Shown: positions 41,567-54,584, numbered from the stretch's first letter. The stretch is 64,000 nt of DNA from Amoebidium appalachense (GCA_963693365.1 CAVNZM010000001.1:3100001-3164000), one strand, 5' to 3'. The notes: generated by a model from the letters alone, not told the origin. Numbers and translations are program-made.

Positions 41567-42482
41567 GAGAGAGGGTGGTGGGGTGGTGGGGGGGGGGGGA
41601 GGGGGGGGAAGGGAGGGGGAAAGGGGGGTGGGAGCAGAAAGAACGACGGGTGGGGGAGAGAAGGGAAGAGGGAAGGGAAAGAGGGAGGGAGGCTGGGTGG
41701 CAGAGAGGGGGAGAAGGAACTAAGGAGAGAGAGGGGAGAGGGAGGAGTGGAAGGGGAGAAGGTTAAACAGGCAAGCAGGGAGGAAGTGAGGGCGAGAAGG
41801 TGGTAAGGGGGGGTGGATAATTATAAAAGGCAGGGTGAGGGGACGGAAAGGTCGGGAAGGGGGTTGCAAGGGGAGAAGGGAAGAAAGGTAGGTAGGGAAG
41901 TGGGGACGGGAGGGGGAAGGGAGAGGGGAGGCGGCGGCGGGCTGAAGAGAGAGAGGGAGGGGGGGGGAGGGAGAGAGGGAGACATGGGGAGGGAGGGAGG
42001 GAGAGACTGGGGGAGGGGGGGAGGGGGGAGGGAGAGGGAGAGGGACGGAGAGCGGGGGTGGGGGGGAGGAGGGGAACAGAGCAAGGGAGGGGGAATGAAG
42101 AGAAACGGGTGGTGCCGGGGTCAAGTGTGCATGTGTATGCAGTGTGTATGAACTTGCCCTGCGCTTCAACGAATGTGCATGTTGGACTGGTGCCTTTCCG
42201 CTTTCGTATCTCTTCTAGCTGTGCTTGTACACGCAAGTGCGTTTTATTCCTTGGTTACCCACCTGCTAGAGCAAGCACGCTGCCATATATCACCTGCCTT
42301 GGCGAAATGGGTTTCTTCCTCACTTCCCCACCCTTTGTCTGTGTTGCTATTTCCGAGGTGATCATGAAGTCTGTGTGCGCATCTGCAAAGACATCGGGCC
42401 CGTGCATTGCGTGCACACCACGTGCTGTCCGAACAGAGCTGGGTGTGTAGAAGCTTGCTTCATCTTCAGACCTTCGAGCCAT
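35154..42482 (-). CDS. Polytopic membrane protein with cytosolic acidic tail (multi-exon, partial model)
   Basis: Supported exons on the minus strand: 42294-42482 (start MARRSEDEASFYTPSS), an exon from 42218 down to about 42150 (LEEIRKRKG...CTFVEAQGKF...YTCTL), then missing exon(s), 40353-40465 (RKLMFLGGVACLPGGGSFG...AYVLEAAMFI), 36503-36594 (GLVLVLKYNEMTHYRHLLL...) and 35154-35402 (ends FNNPFGRFRRRKAPQADDDDA). The last three join in exact phase and give at least three hydrophobic segments followed by a basic and then acidic tail. The Cys-containing N-terminal region before the membrane segments, with CTF...G(K/R)...Y.C spacing, faintly recalls the lumenal domain of Wntless/GOST seven-transmembrane proteins; this is a guess. 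The 3.7-kb intron 36595-40352 contains repeats and a reverse-transcriptase fragment. The link between the first two exons and the last three is inferred from strand and order only. Confidence 0.55.
36798..36862 (-). repeat. Short divergent copy of the poly-C-tailed repeat family
   Basis: About 65 bases align with the start of the copies at 37241 and 39681 (shared GCGTCA, ACGAAGTACACA and ACGGATAACA blocks). As in the other copies, poly-G lies immediately before it on the plus strand. Confidence 0.55.
37241..37589 (-). repeat. 349-bp dispersed repeat, copy B
   Basis: Identical to 39681-40029 except for one base (37260 T versus C), with no indels. On the plus strand it is preceded by about 30 G's, so on the minus strand it ends ...GCATTCAAAC followed by poly-C. 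It does not encode a recognisable protein. The high identity means a recent copying event. Confidence 0.92.
38142..38335. repeat. Compound A(n)-(GA)n-G(n) tract
   Basis: A run of about 30 A's passes through GA repeats (38184-38282) into poly-G (38288-38335), keeping one all-purine strand. Confidence 0.9.
38340..38690. repeat. Pair of diverged short repeats around 38349 and 38550
   Basis: Two stretches of about 50 bases, starting CTGCAGAATCGTCAGATATT and CTGCAGAGTCGTTAGATGTC, share the order of CTGCAGA, AGACAAA, ACCAA and TTCTC blocks. Read on the minus strand each ends in an acceptor-like CTGCAG. No coding role is visible; they sit in the large intron of the membrane-protein gene. Confidence 0.45.
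38690..39295. repeat. Poly-G / poly-A / (GA)n block
   Basis: Includes G(n)-A(30)-G(40)-A(38) between 38690 and 38888, a unique piece at 38889-38995, then GA/G repeats and poly-G to about 39290. It is not coding. Confidence 0.9.
39306..39600 (-). mobile_element. Reverse-transcriptase C-terminal fragment (decayed retroelement)
   Basis: The minus strand reads IVRFPHHDSFISRTAKYG, then MTSQMHSYQRKCSTLAAF, then LLNKGYSFRLLHHKMHSFL. The pattern of (I/V)TSQxxRYxRxCS, a helical stretch, then LxxRGYSxxxLxxxxxxFL is one I associate with the region after the palm/fingers in algal and protist non-LTR or Penelope-like reverse transcriptases. No upstream catalytic YxDD is present, so this is a fragment. 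It ends at a stop near 39306 and lies directly beside copy C of the 349-bp repeat, inside an intron of the membrane-protein gene. The family assignment is by recalled pattern only. Confidence 0.5.
39681..40029 (-). repeat. 349-bp dispersed repeat, copy C
   Basis: A 348/349 match to 37241-37589 in the same orientation, with starts 2,440 bases apart. It is flanked by poly-G on its left and a short G run on its right, so no target-site duplication can be read. The reverse-transcriptase fragment lies immediately downstream on the minus strand. Confidence 0.92.
41141..41404 (-). repeat. Diverged copy D of the dispersed repeat
   Basis: Shares GTTTGAATGCG at its left end, the block AAGCAGAGCCCATCCTCAGG near 41252, TGAGTTTCGACC, and GTCTTGATCA(A/G)AGACGAGCA at the right end with copies B and C, with a different middle. 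Poly-G again precedes it on the plus strand. Confidence 0.75.
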
Positions 42483-42701
42483 GTTGGTGTGTATGTTTTG
42501 TTGTGCTCAATATGGGGCAAATTTAGTCATTTGTTGCTTTTGTGTCTGAGTCAGACACCTCCATAGGAACTACGAACTTCATCAACGTATGGTTGCTGTA
42601 CTTGTGATAGCATTGAAGGCAGTGAAGGGAAGGGGTTGGAAGACGGTTGGTGGGTGGAAAGGAAGGGTGAGAGGAGGGGGGGGGGGGGGGGGGGTAGGGG
42701 G

Positions 42702-42749
<48 letters not shown>

Positions 42750-43525
42750 CGTTACGGAGGGGGGGAGAGAGAGGAAGGTGGGTGGGGCGAGAATGGGTAA
42801 TAAGAGGGAAATAAGGTTGGCTAGTTGTAGATTTGAAAGGTATATATGGAAGAATCTCTGTGATTAAATTACAAGAAGGTTATATTCGTACAAAATACAA
42901 CTTACAAGCCTACCCCAGAACACGGTCCTGGTCTGTGGGTGAGTTTTGGCCTTGGCCGGCCGCCTGGCAGCTGGAGAGGGCCTGGCACCTGGCCAGTGGT
43001 GGGCCGTGGCCCGTGGCCTGGCGCGAGATTTGAACCAATCAACAGACGGTACAATTTGCACATGATAAGCATATTTAGCCACATTTGGAGTTACTTGATT
43101 GGTAGTGCTCTCATCCAAAAATGTTTTGCCCAAATATGGCTAAAGAAACAAAGACTACGCACCATCATCCAATCCAAAAGTAGTACGGAACGGGGGACAA
43201 TTTTCCAATTGTTCACGGAAAAATGTGGTAGAAGCTGAAACATGACATAAAAAGCAGGTATTGGGCATTAAATCTGCGATGGATTTAAAATGAATTTTGT
43301 ATCATTGTTTGTAAAATATGGTTGGCTGTTACAATGCTGTAAGATTGAGTATTTGCCGGTTCTAAGAGCCACATAAGAAGGGCTTCATCCGCCTCATCAC
43401 CTCAGTGCGGTTATACGGTTCACGCTTTCATTAGAGATTAGAGACAACTGTTCGTCTCTTCCTACATACTTGGAAAAAACACACTAAATATTCAATAGCA
43501 TTCTGAAGAAGATAAAAACATCAGC
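42483..43525. promoter_or_regulatory. Divergent spacer upstream of the membrane-protein and ATP-grasp genes
   Basis: Holds a poly-G block at 42677-42750, a GC-rich stretch rich in GGCC/CCTGG near 42950-43025, and an ACCAATCAAC CCAAT-type element near 43035. The last 90 bases before the ATP-grasp ATG are AT-rich. No gene is seen. Confidence 0.4.
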
Positions 43526-44461
43526 ATGTCGACATCGTGGCACTACAACGGCATCGACGTTTCGAAGCTGACAGGCAGCGATGAAGCCACGCAGCAGCAG
43601 AGGTATGCCGCCGTGAAGGGCATGCCTGTGCTCTTCCTCACCAGCGTGTTCATGTGCAAAGGGTACTGGATCGGCACCATCCAGCACCTGGTAAACGACC
43701 TCGTTTTTAAGGGGCTGGACGTGATTTTCGTTCTGAACGAAACACCCGACGACCATGTTCTTGCCGATCAACTCCGCGAAAAGAAGATCATGACAAAGTG
43801 TATCTTTGCAGACATTGCCGATGCAGAGAAATGCTCCTCAAACATTGTCGACGCATACAAATCGAGCGGGCTCCAGGCCCACGCAGTGTTCTCCCCCTAT
43901 GAGGAGATGCAGTGCATTGTTGGTGAGGTTGCTGAGGCCATAGGGATGTTTGGCAACCCCAAGGAGGCCGCACAGGCAGCCAGGAACAAGTACCGCACGC
44001 GTGAGCTGTGTGCGGCGGCAAATCTCGCATTCCCCAAGTATGCACGGGTGAGTTGGCTGACAATGCATCGACATCCCGCGTGTTTTTGCACATATCACAG
44101 AGTGAGATTATGTAGGGGGATGTGCGAGAAGGATGGGAAAGAAAAGGGAGGGGGGGGGGGAGGCCGGGGGGGGGGAGGGGGGGGGGATGGTTACACTTGT
44201 GCGTACAGGCTGGGCACGATTCATGATCATGATGTTCTCCCCCCCACACCTCCCCCCCCACACACACACACCACCAACACCTCCCCCTTTAAATCCTCCA
44301 CAGCCCACAACCATGTTGCCTTCCAACCCCCCAAAACATCCCTTCTTTCGATGACCCTCATCTGCCCATAAATTTGCAGCACTCAAGTCCTGCCGCTGTA
44401 TTGCCAAGAAGATTCCCCCTCCCCCCCTCCTCCCCCCCCCTCCCTCCCTCCCCCCTTCCCC

Positions 44462-44492
<31 letters not shown>

Positions 44493-44922
44493 ACACACAA
44501 ACACATGCCACAAGAATCACCACCCACAGCTAGATTCTCTTAGCGATATTTGACCTGTTCTATCTTTCTGTAAACAAAAAATATTCATTGTGAACCAACT
44601 TCTGTTCCTAAAACTTGAATCCATTTCCCGCAGATTGAGAGCCGCGACCACCTGAAGCAAATCATTGAGGAATGGGGCCTTCCCCTCGTGCTGAAGCCCT
44701 CCTCTGGTGCTGGATCGGAGGGTGTGGTGAAGTGTGAGGAGGCAAATGCCACTTTGGAGATTTACGATCATCTTTTGAAGGAATTGCTGGAAATTGTGTC
44801 ACCCTCCTGCCCCCCATTCGTGCTTGCCGAGCAGTATATGGACGGGGCTGAGTTTGATTGTGATCTGCTTTTCTGGAACGGGGAGTGTGTGTTTGAGGCC
44901 CTGACGGACAACTGGCCAACCA

Positions 44923-44955
<33 letters not shown>

Positions 44956-45166
44956 TGTGTGTGTGTGTGTGTGCGCGTGTGTGTATGTGTATGTTATAAG
45001 TACACGTGTGGTGCTTTTTAGTGTTTCACATGTGTCCGCCGAGCATGTGAGTGTGTGTAGAGGTGTGCTAATGAAGGAACAGATGAGTGGGTGCATGTGT
45101 CTGGGTGGGTAGGTGATGCTGTGCGTGTGCTCGAATGTTGCCAATACGCATGGTCCCCTCCACCCC

Positions 45167-45201
<35 letters not shown>

Positions 45202-45910
45202 AAAAACACAAACCAGCCGTTACCTCCCCACTCCCTCCGTTGTTTCTACCCTTCTCTCTCTCTCTGCTCTTTCCTGCTCCCCCTTCCCCCGCTTCCTCCC
45301 CCCTCCCCCCCCTTTCCATCCACCTCCCCTCCCTCCCCACCATCACCACAACCTGCTTGCCGCCACCAGCATCCTGTCAAATTGCCAATATCAAATCACA
45401 CTAGCCTGCTTAACCTAATATAAGCCTGCACCCCCCTTCCCCGTTTTTGTGCATCATACTACACACTAGCCCAATCACCTGACATAATCCGTTTCGAATC
45501 TGTTGTCGAAGTAAATCTGATCTACACTCCCCCCTCCCCCCCCCTCCCCACCACCACCACCTCCACCTCCACCACCACCTCCCCCTCTTTTCAGGAGCCC
45601 TATTTCCTGGAGGACGGCTACAACCACCCGTCCATCTTCCCTGCCGAGGGCCAGCGAGAACTGATCGAATACTCCAAGGCCTGTGTGAAGGCGCTGGGCT
45701 TCAAGCAGGGCTGTTTCCACGTCGAGCTCAAATACACAGACAAGTATGTCGGTCCCTGCCAACAAATTGACCCCCCCCCTCCCCCCCTCTCCCCTTTCGC
45801 CAAACCACCCACACCACCCCCCATTACCTCCCTTCCTCTCCCTTCCCCCGACGGTAACCCCTGCCCTGCTTCTCTGCCAAGCACATTCGACCCCTTCCGG
45901 GAGCCTCCCC

Positions 45911-45941
<31 letters not shown>

Positions 45942-46379
45942 ACACACGCACGCACACACACACACACATGTCCCTACAAAACCCAACACACACACTTGTT
46001 ACCCCTCCACCCCCTCACCCCCCTCTGTCCCCACACTCCCACCACCACCACCACATCCCTCCTCACCTTCACCTTCCCATCCATATCTATTCCCTTTCTA
46101 AACCATTTATACTTCATGCACCCTCCCTACCCCCCCCCCCCCCCCCCCCCCCCCCACACACACACGCCCGCCCACCCCCCTCCACCCCTCTTTGGCTCTT
46201 CGCTGCTCTTCTCCCGTGCCACATACATAGACTCTGCTGACATGGGGATTATGTCTTGGCAGGACGTGCCTAAATGCTGAGAAGAAGGGTCAGCCCATTC
46301 TCATCGAGGTTAACCCCCGTGTGGGTGGTGGCCAGATCAGTCAATACTACAAGGTTTGTGTGTTTGTGCGTGCGTGTAT

Positions 46380-46411
<32 letters not shown>

Positions 46412-47187
46412 CGGGCGTTGGAGTGGGGGGGGGGGGGAGAGAGAGAGGGAGGGTGGGAGGGTAAGTGCCTCTGCGTAGCATTCACATGCGGCTGTTATCC
46501 ACTTTCGTGTAGCTTTACTGTTTGAGAGGGGGGTAAGGGTTGGGGGGGAAGAGAGGGAATGATGGAACATTGCCCGTTCCTCAGGAGCCCCCCCCCCCCA
46601 CCCACCCCCCCCCCCCACCCACCCACCCTCTCCCCCCTCTCCCCCCGTCTCTCCCTGTCACCCTCGTTCTCATACAGTCACAGGGAGAAGGAAGCACAAC
46701 AACACACACACACACCAATAGCCTCAACCCTCTGCCTGCCAGGTTGCCCTACTCAAATCCTCCCTCTGGGTAATAACTTACTGTACTAAACATCTATGTC
46801 GTCCGGAATAGCCCACCCAGGCACACACATACGCACCCATGCACACATCACATTATCACACACACACACGTGTACTGCACACACCACCACACGAGCAATC
46901 GAACACGGGCGCACTTACACAATGCTATCAGCCTATTTGTCTACCCCCGTGGTATGTAGTCCCGGCCTCCTACCCACCAGCACACCGTCACACACATACA
47001 CAAAGAGAGATACATGCCTATGCTGCTGTAACTCCTCCTTCCTCTCCAACCACCCCCTTCCCCTCCCCCTCTTTCCTCCCATATCCCCGGCCGCCAGACA
47101 CACACACGAGAAACGAGAGTGTACGGTCTTCTCATTCCAATTAGCCACGCTTGCCCTCCCCCCCTGCCTCCGCCGTCCCTCCCTCCC

Positions 47188-47229
<42 letters not shown>

Positions 47230-48490
47230 CACACGCACACACAGATCATCTACGGTGTTGCCCTGGACATCAACTTCTTCCTTACCGCCTGCGGTGTGCC
47301 CATCAACCCCCCACGGTCCCCAGCCAAGTGTGCGCTGGCCGACTACTTTGTTATCCCCAACCACACGGGCTACCTGGCCAGCACCGGGTTCCTTGACTAC
47401 ATGAAGGATAACCCCCACGTCATCCGCACACAGGTATAGAGGCCATCCCCCTCCCCTCCTTCCCTGCCCCTCCCCCCCCCCCCCCCCCCGGGCCCACCTT
47501 CACCTCCCCCTCTTCCCTGCCCTCTTCACAAACCACAACCACGAACCAGAGTCCCCTCCCCCCTCCCCCCTCCTCCCCCCCCCCCCCCGATCCCACCCAA
47601 CCCGGGGGTCTTTTCCACCCTCTCTCCATAATGAAAGGACCGTCGGCATATGTTGCACAGAGGAACATAGTCTTCAAACAGATGTGTCAGTCTACATTAC
47701 TCAACCCTTCCCCGCCCACCTCCCTCTCCTCACCCAAGCGCTTTCCTGTACCATTAACTGCCAGACACCGACATTTGTACCTCGTTTCCAAGTTGTCTTA
47801 CTCTACAGCAGGCCCCCTCCCCTTCCCCTTCCCACCTTCCCCCTCCCTTCCTCGAAGAGGTGCAGAATGGCTCTGCCTATTTTGAGTACTTTAGGTGTGT
47901 GTCCCTCTATTTTTGCGAAAGTCCTCATGACGTTGGTCGTTCTGGCTATCGACTTCATCTACCGTGTGTCACATTCTTACCCAATTGCTTCCCTCCCTTC
48001 TCTCCCATTCCCCCTTCTCCCATTCCTCCCTTCCCCCCCCCCCCCACCCAAAAAAAAAAAAAAAAAAAAAAAAAAACCACCCATCCACACACACACACAC
48101 ACACACGCCCCACCCCACCCACCCACCCGCCTCTTCCTAACCGCACAGGTGACCAAGAAAGTTGGTGACTATATCCGCGGGTATGACAACGGTATGCCTG
48201 AGTGGATTGGTAGCTTCACGGTCAAGGACACAGACATCCACAAGTGTCTCGAGTACCAGCGCGAACTCATCAATAAACTCCCAGAAGTTCCCGTCACACA
48301 GACTCCCCCGTCAAAGGACGCACCTGCCCCCACCGAACCCGCAAAACGTCCCTCGATTTCCGGTGTTTCTCAGCTCCCCCGGCGTGCGTCTAATCTCAAC
48401 CCTGAGGATATGCCGAGATATGAGGCCATTCCTAAGATCCCTTTGTTTAAGGCGGCGGCAAGCGGGGCTGTGTCCGGCGGGGCACGTTAA
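43526..48490 (+). CDS. ATP-grasp domain ligase, complete, 6 exons, about 527 aa
   Basis: Exons: 43526-44047, 44634-44924, 45595-45743, 46263-46353, 47245-47433, 48149-48490; all junctions are GT-AG and in frame. ATP-grasp enzymes activate a carboxylate as an acyl-phosphate and join it to an amine or thiol. Visible parts: an N-terminal Rossmann-like region (GMPVLFLTSVFMCKGYWIG, LDVIFVLNETPDD); the glycine-rich ATP loop LVLKPSSGAGSEGV at about residue 190; the adenine/hinge segment FVLAEQYMDGAEFDCDLLF; and the Mg-binding strand ILIEVNPRVGGG (Glu and Asn of the E-x-N-x-R signature). The C-terminal 60 residues are Pro/Ala-rich and probably disordered. The spacing of motifs resembles amino-acid and dipeptide ligases of the carnosine-synthase type (CARNS1) more than biotin carboxylase, but the substrate cannot be read. 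There is no signal peptide, so it is probably cytosolic. ATG is at 43526, after an AT-rich leader. Confidence 0.88.
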
Positions 48491-48812
48491 GGATGCGGCA
48501 GCATGTTTATCGGAGAAATGTTGGTGAGTGCTTGAGTATCCAAAATAGACTGGATATAGTCATTTTAGTTGATTAGAAATATTTGCGGTATTATCAACAC
48601 TGTGTGAAGATAATATGGTGGTATATGACAGGAGGATAGCAGGTAGATAAACTGCCAGATATTTGATGAATGTATATAGTGTTTCTTGAGGTATTAAGCA
48701 GAATCTTATACTAATGGAAGAGTGTCCTGGTAGAACACAGATTACTGAGGCTGCTGTTAGTTACCTGTGTGCTGGAAATCTTCTCCCTGATATCATGTCC
48801 GTAAATCGTACA

Positions 48813-48818
48813 AATAAA
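48813..48818 (+). terminator. Candidate AATAAA poly(A) signal for the ATP-grasp gene
   Basis: AATAAA lies about 325 bases after the TAA at 48488-48490, on the coding strand. Confidence 0.55.
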
Positions 48819-50344
48819 GGAGATACTGTGTTGCAAGGGCAGCTATACCTATTACCCGATTCGATAAACAGATGCATACATGACGTGTGAAAGCCTTTTT
48901 TCTTTTATCACACCAGAGAGATTTACAATAGACCTCTCTGGGCCGAGTAACTCTGCCTTCTAAACTTGTAGGCCTCCTCCTTTCCGCCCCCCCCCCCCCG
49001 GAATCCCCTCCATACACGTTTCCTTGCTTGCTTGATCTCGCGAGTTACAAATTTTCAGGGTATATACACATATTTGTCATTCCCCCCCCCTCCCCCCCCC
49101 CCCCCCCCCCAACTCCCAACCAGCTCACCCCCAACTCAGTCTGCCCTTTTTGCCCTTCTTGGTACCCCTTCCGAAAGAATTCACCTAGAGAGTACACATG
49201 CACGCCATATGTGATGGTACACGCTAAGGATCACCGCTCCCTGCCTGTGTCTGCCTCTTTCAATCCAAACACTCCCCCAGTGGCATCCCTATCGCTGCCC
49301 CCAACTCTCTAGCATGAGCTCAGATTCCCTGTGGGTTGAAAGAAGTTCGAATGACACGGTCGATGCAATGAGACATACACAGAACCCCATGCAGGTGCGC
49401 GCACACACATATGCACGCACGCACGCACGCACGCACGCACACCCACACACTAACACACTAACACACGCGCATTTTCTCTCTGCTTTTTAGCGCCCAACCA
49501 CATCGGCAACATATCCACTTCCTTCAAGCAGAACAATATAAGCAAGAAGCAGAATTATTCGAATTCGTGATCAGCAGCTGAAGAAGCAAATAATATTCCA
49601 GAGTTCTTCTAGCCGAATTATTCAGCAAGCAGATCTAGAATATATCAAATACCTTACACTTTGAGCACCATTCTGAAATTCGATCCGACAGCAGAGTAAT
49701 TCGGATAACAGAATTAAGGGGTAGTCCCTTAATCTGCTCACGGAAACAGAATGAAGTTGCCCTTTAGCAGAATGACCCTAATGGACCTGCCTTTACAGAA
49801 AAAGTCCGCTCGGAGCGGAATAATTCTGCTTTGTCTGAATAATGCTGTTAAAAGCAGAATGATTTACTGCATTTTAGCAGAATGAACACGCCTTTTGCAG
49901 AATTATTCTGCTCGGAACAGAATAATTCTGCTTTGACTGAATTACCCGTGTCTAAGAGCTGTATAATCCGCTCTTACATGTTTTAGCATAAGGAATTCGA
50001 CCCACCTCCAGATCTGCACCTTGGTCAGACTAAACCATTTTGAGTTATGCAAATCACAAAAAAAGGTCGTCCTGTGAGGTATCGGACTACAATAACAACT
50101 TCAAGCAAGCAAACAAACAAGGCTCAGAAGAACGAATAAGACATTGTTAGTAAACGCAAAGCGAAGTGACAAAAAAAAATGCTATTCGTGTGTGTATACG
50201 TTTGGACTCTGCAAGGAATGTTGGAATGTGTGGCTTCAGAGTGGCGAAAACTATCTGTCTAGAGACGAAGAACCCTAGGGCTTTGTATGTTTCTTATTTT
50301 ATTTTAATTATTTATTTTTGTTTTTGGGGGGGGGGGGGGGGGAG
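48819..50344. other. Spacer after the ATP-grasp gene
   Basis: 48819-49480 is mixed sequence with poly-C at 49083-49110 and (ACGC)n at 49410-49440. The palindrome array follows, then AT-rich sequence to a poly-G run at 50324-50342. No gene is supported. Confidence 0.5.
49528..49985. repeat. Array of degenerate GCAGAATTATTCTGC palindromes
   Basis: About 15 to 18 copies of GCAGAAT or its complement ATTCTGC occur in 460 bases, many paired head to head as 15-bp dyads. The best are 49815-49829, 49897-49911 and 49917-49931 (the last two separated by 5 bases). Half or decayed copies lie at about 49547, 49612, 49690, 49747, 49767, 49835, 49854, 49877 and 49936. A longer dyad, CAGAATTAAGGG...CCCTTAATCTG, spans 49709-49736. 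The sequence is complex and AT-rich, unlike the microsatellites, and has no long ORF. Its function is unknown. Confidence 0.85.
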
Positions 50345-51983
<1,639 letters not shown>

Positions 51984-52787
51984 CTGCACAGTGGTCACTA
52001 ACAACTGTGATTAGAGTCCCAATGCCTCTGTGTTTTGAGTCATGGGCGTGTGTATTAGCGTGTATTGTGCCTGTATCTATGATGAATGTTTACGATTACG
52101 CGAGTGCAATACATACGTAAAAAAACAAAAATAAAAAAAAAAACGAAAAAGAACCACACAGTTTTATCTATCAAGCAGAGCCAATTCCCCCTACTTCTCA
52201 CGGCATCTTTCTACCATGCCCTCGTTTTATCAGCAGGTGACTCACGAGCGCCCGTGGGAATTAGTACTGACACTAGCCAGTTCAACTAGACATACTTTTA
52301 CGTAAAAGCACGTGAAACATTTGGTAGACCTTCGAACGTCATTAACAGGTATCAAGGAAACACAATACAAATAAAGCAGCTCAGAAAACATATATGTTAA
52401 TATTTAACCTTGAAAGGATTTTACGCGTTCACAAAACAAGGGGGCAAATGGGGTTGTGTGGTACAATAGGGTCGTCGACATATTCAAGCTACTACTTCTT
52501 TGCCAGTCACCTAGACGATGTCCCGTAAATATACCGACTGTAGAACGGGCAGCACTAAAGGGGTGGGGAAGGCAGTAAAAGGATGGCAACAAGCAAAAAC
52601 CGCGCAATAAGCTCGCTACACAAAAACAATATATCCCTTGACAACCTCGCTCACCACAAACCGTCCACTTCCCCTCCCTCAGAGCCCGGAGGAAAAAGCT
52701 GAAACGAAACCGGCTCCCGCTTCGCAAAATCCACTACACGGACATGCACAGTCATTTCTCAGAAGTACAAATTCGCCATGTTGGAGC
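51984..52787. other. Spacer and probable 3' UTR of the PP1-motif protein gene
   Basis: AT-rich, non-repetitive sequence. It includes the region after the minus-strand stop at 52788. A frame at 52404-52727 on the minus strand has no splice or family support. Confidence 0.4.
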
Positions 52788-53348
52788 TCAAATGGACTTC
52801 GCCTCAACCTCTAGCGCCGTTGCCCTGCTGGTAATTTCCGCGCTCTTGCTATGAAGATGAAATAGCGCCTTGTGCTTCAAACTCACCCCAAACTTGGCCA
52901 CCACCGCTAACTGAAGCACATTCCTGACCACCCTATCACCCACCTTTCTCCCATTTGGGAAAAGCTCGTCATTCACGCCCTTTAGCTCGCTGTTGATCCC
53001 CTCCACCTCAGCCGGTGTCAAGTTGCGTTTTCTATATACTGAACGGCGATCATACGCGCTGAAAAAGTTCGTGTACGTCTCGTAAGTGTCCCACACTTCG
53101 ACGTCATCCTTGAAAAAGACCTTGTGCGTCTCTTCTGGTTCCGGTGACAAGGGGGTGGTCCGCTCCTCCTGAGGTTTTTGGTCAACGATTTCGTTCAGGT
53201 CCTGAAGACGTGTGTCAGACAGGCTTCGTGGTCTTAGACTACCTTTACGCAGGCTGTTCCGTTTGCTGGGCACCTCATCGGCTTGAAAGTGAACGTTAAA
53301 CGAGGCCATTGAGTCGGGCCTTAAAGCTCGTTTTTCAGGCTCAGCCAT
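52788..53348 (-). CDS. 186-aa protein with KVFF/DTYE...YDRR motif, possible PP1-docking protein
   Basis: Intronless frame from the ATG at 53348 (MAEPEKRALRPDSM); an in-frame GTG lies three codons upstream but ATG is preferred. Residues about 35-50 are Arg/Ser-rich (KRNSLRKGSLRPRSLSDTR). In the middle, HKVFFKDDVEVWDTYETY is followed by AYDRRSVYRKRNLTPAEVEGINSELK. The order RVxF-like motif, acidic strand, YDR(R/S), then a Pro/Glu helix with xxINxEL is a pattern I associate with short eukaryotic regulators that dock protein phosphatase 1 through (K/R)VxF. The C-terminal third (NVLQLAVVAKFGVSLKHKALFHLHSK) is more hydrophobic and could be a helix pair. No signal peptide or clear membrane span is seen. 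The PP1 link is an inference from motif shape. The frame has balanced codon use and flanking AT-rich UTR-like sequence. Confidence 0.7.
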   Translation of the reverse strand: MAEPEKRALRPDSMASFNVHFQADEVPSKRNSLRKGSLRPRSLSDTRLQDLNEIVDQKPQEERTTPLSPEPEETHKVFFKDDVEVWDTYETYTNFFSAYDRRSVYRKRNLTPAEVEGINSELKGVNDELFPNGRKVGDRVVRNVLQLAVVAKFGVSLKHKALFHLHSKSAEITSRATALEVEAKSI

Positions 53349-54180
53349 GTTTAGCACAAGGAACTGAGATGAAATTAGTTACGAACGTGGTGTGAAGAAA
53401 AGAATGCGGGGAAACGGTGAATTGTTTCGTTGTGTTGCAGCATGCACTGTCCTTGATGGTGTACTACCTTGGTCTGGTGCCACGTTATCCTATTTAAGTG
53501 TTTTTTATAAACGTGAGCAAAGCATAAAGATACGGGCTTAGAAAAGTGTATTTTTCTCATATATTGCCAACCTTCGAAAACAGTTGGGAGACTCACACCT
53601 ACACGGTAGGCTACACCTCACACCTACTCACACCTGTGTTCTCCTGGAGCCGAGTCGGCGGACACCCGACGGCTGTTATGAATGAATTGGGCAAACAGAT
53701 CTTTCAATCAAAACTCCGTTCGTCAGGGTTCGAAATCTCAAAGTGTACCGAACGTCGCAGAAAGAGCCCAAATATAGACTACTATTGACCAAATTAGTAC
53801 GGTTAAAGTAATAATAACTTTTCAAGTTTACTACTAGCTTTAGAGGTATTTAGTTCAATTGGTATAGTATTAACTACATACTTTAATTATTGTATGTCCA
53901 AGTATTTCAATACTTATAACTCTGTCTCATGTGGGAAAGCATTTTCTGGATTAGTCTAATATAATGACGTCACCAAGGTGTCAGCGGTTTTCCCGATGGG
54001 CATGGGCATACCGCAGGGTCACGACTCACGAGTCTTCATGGTCACCGTGTGTGTCCGGGTGCTGGGGTGTGTCTAGGTGTGTACTGAAATGCATCTTCTT
54101 GTTTTTCGACCAATACTTCCATCCACGATAACGCACATGTTCGAATATCACAGTAAATCAGATAGAGATCTAGAGGCATT
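53349..54180. other. Spacer upstream of the PP1-motif protein gene
   Basis: AT-rich spacer. TGACGTCA, a perfect palindromic CRE-type octamer, lies at about 53965. No gene is supported; the frame at 53546-53788 has no other evidence. Confidence 0.4.
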
Positions 54181-54202
54181 CTTTTTTTTTTTTTTTTTTT
54201 GT

Positions 54203-54278
<76 letters not shown>

Positions 54279-54419
54279 TGGAGGCCGGGAGACCGGGGGG
54301 CCCGGGGGGTTGGCGGCGCAGGGGGAAGGGGTAGGGAGGGGGGAGGGGGTCCCGGAGGGGGAGGGGCCGGGAGGGGGGGTGAGGCTCCGGCTTCGGGGAA
54401 GGAAAAGGGGGGGGGGGGG

Positions 54420-54456
<37 letters not shown>

Positions 54457-54470
54457 CTCGAGCTCGAACT

Positions 54471-54535
<65 letters not shown>

Positions 54536-54541
54536 TCTAGC

Positions 54542-54580
<39 letters not shown>

Positions 54581-54584
54581 TCGG

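Noticed and set aside
42058-42450. Plus-strand hydrophobic frames opposite the first exons of the membrane-protein gene
   Set aside because: The minus-strand reading has an ATG, a GTGATA donor and an in-phase acceptor; the plus frames lack these.
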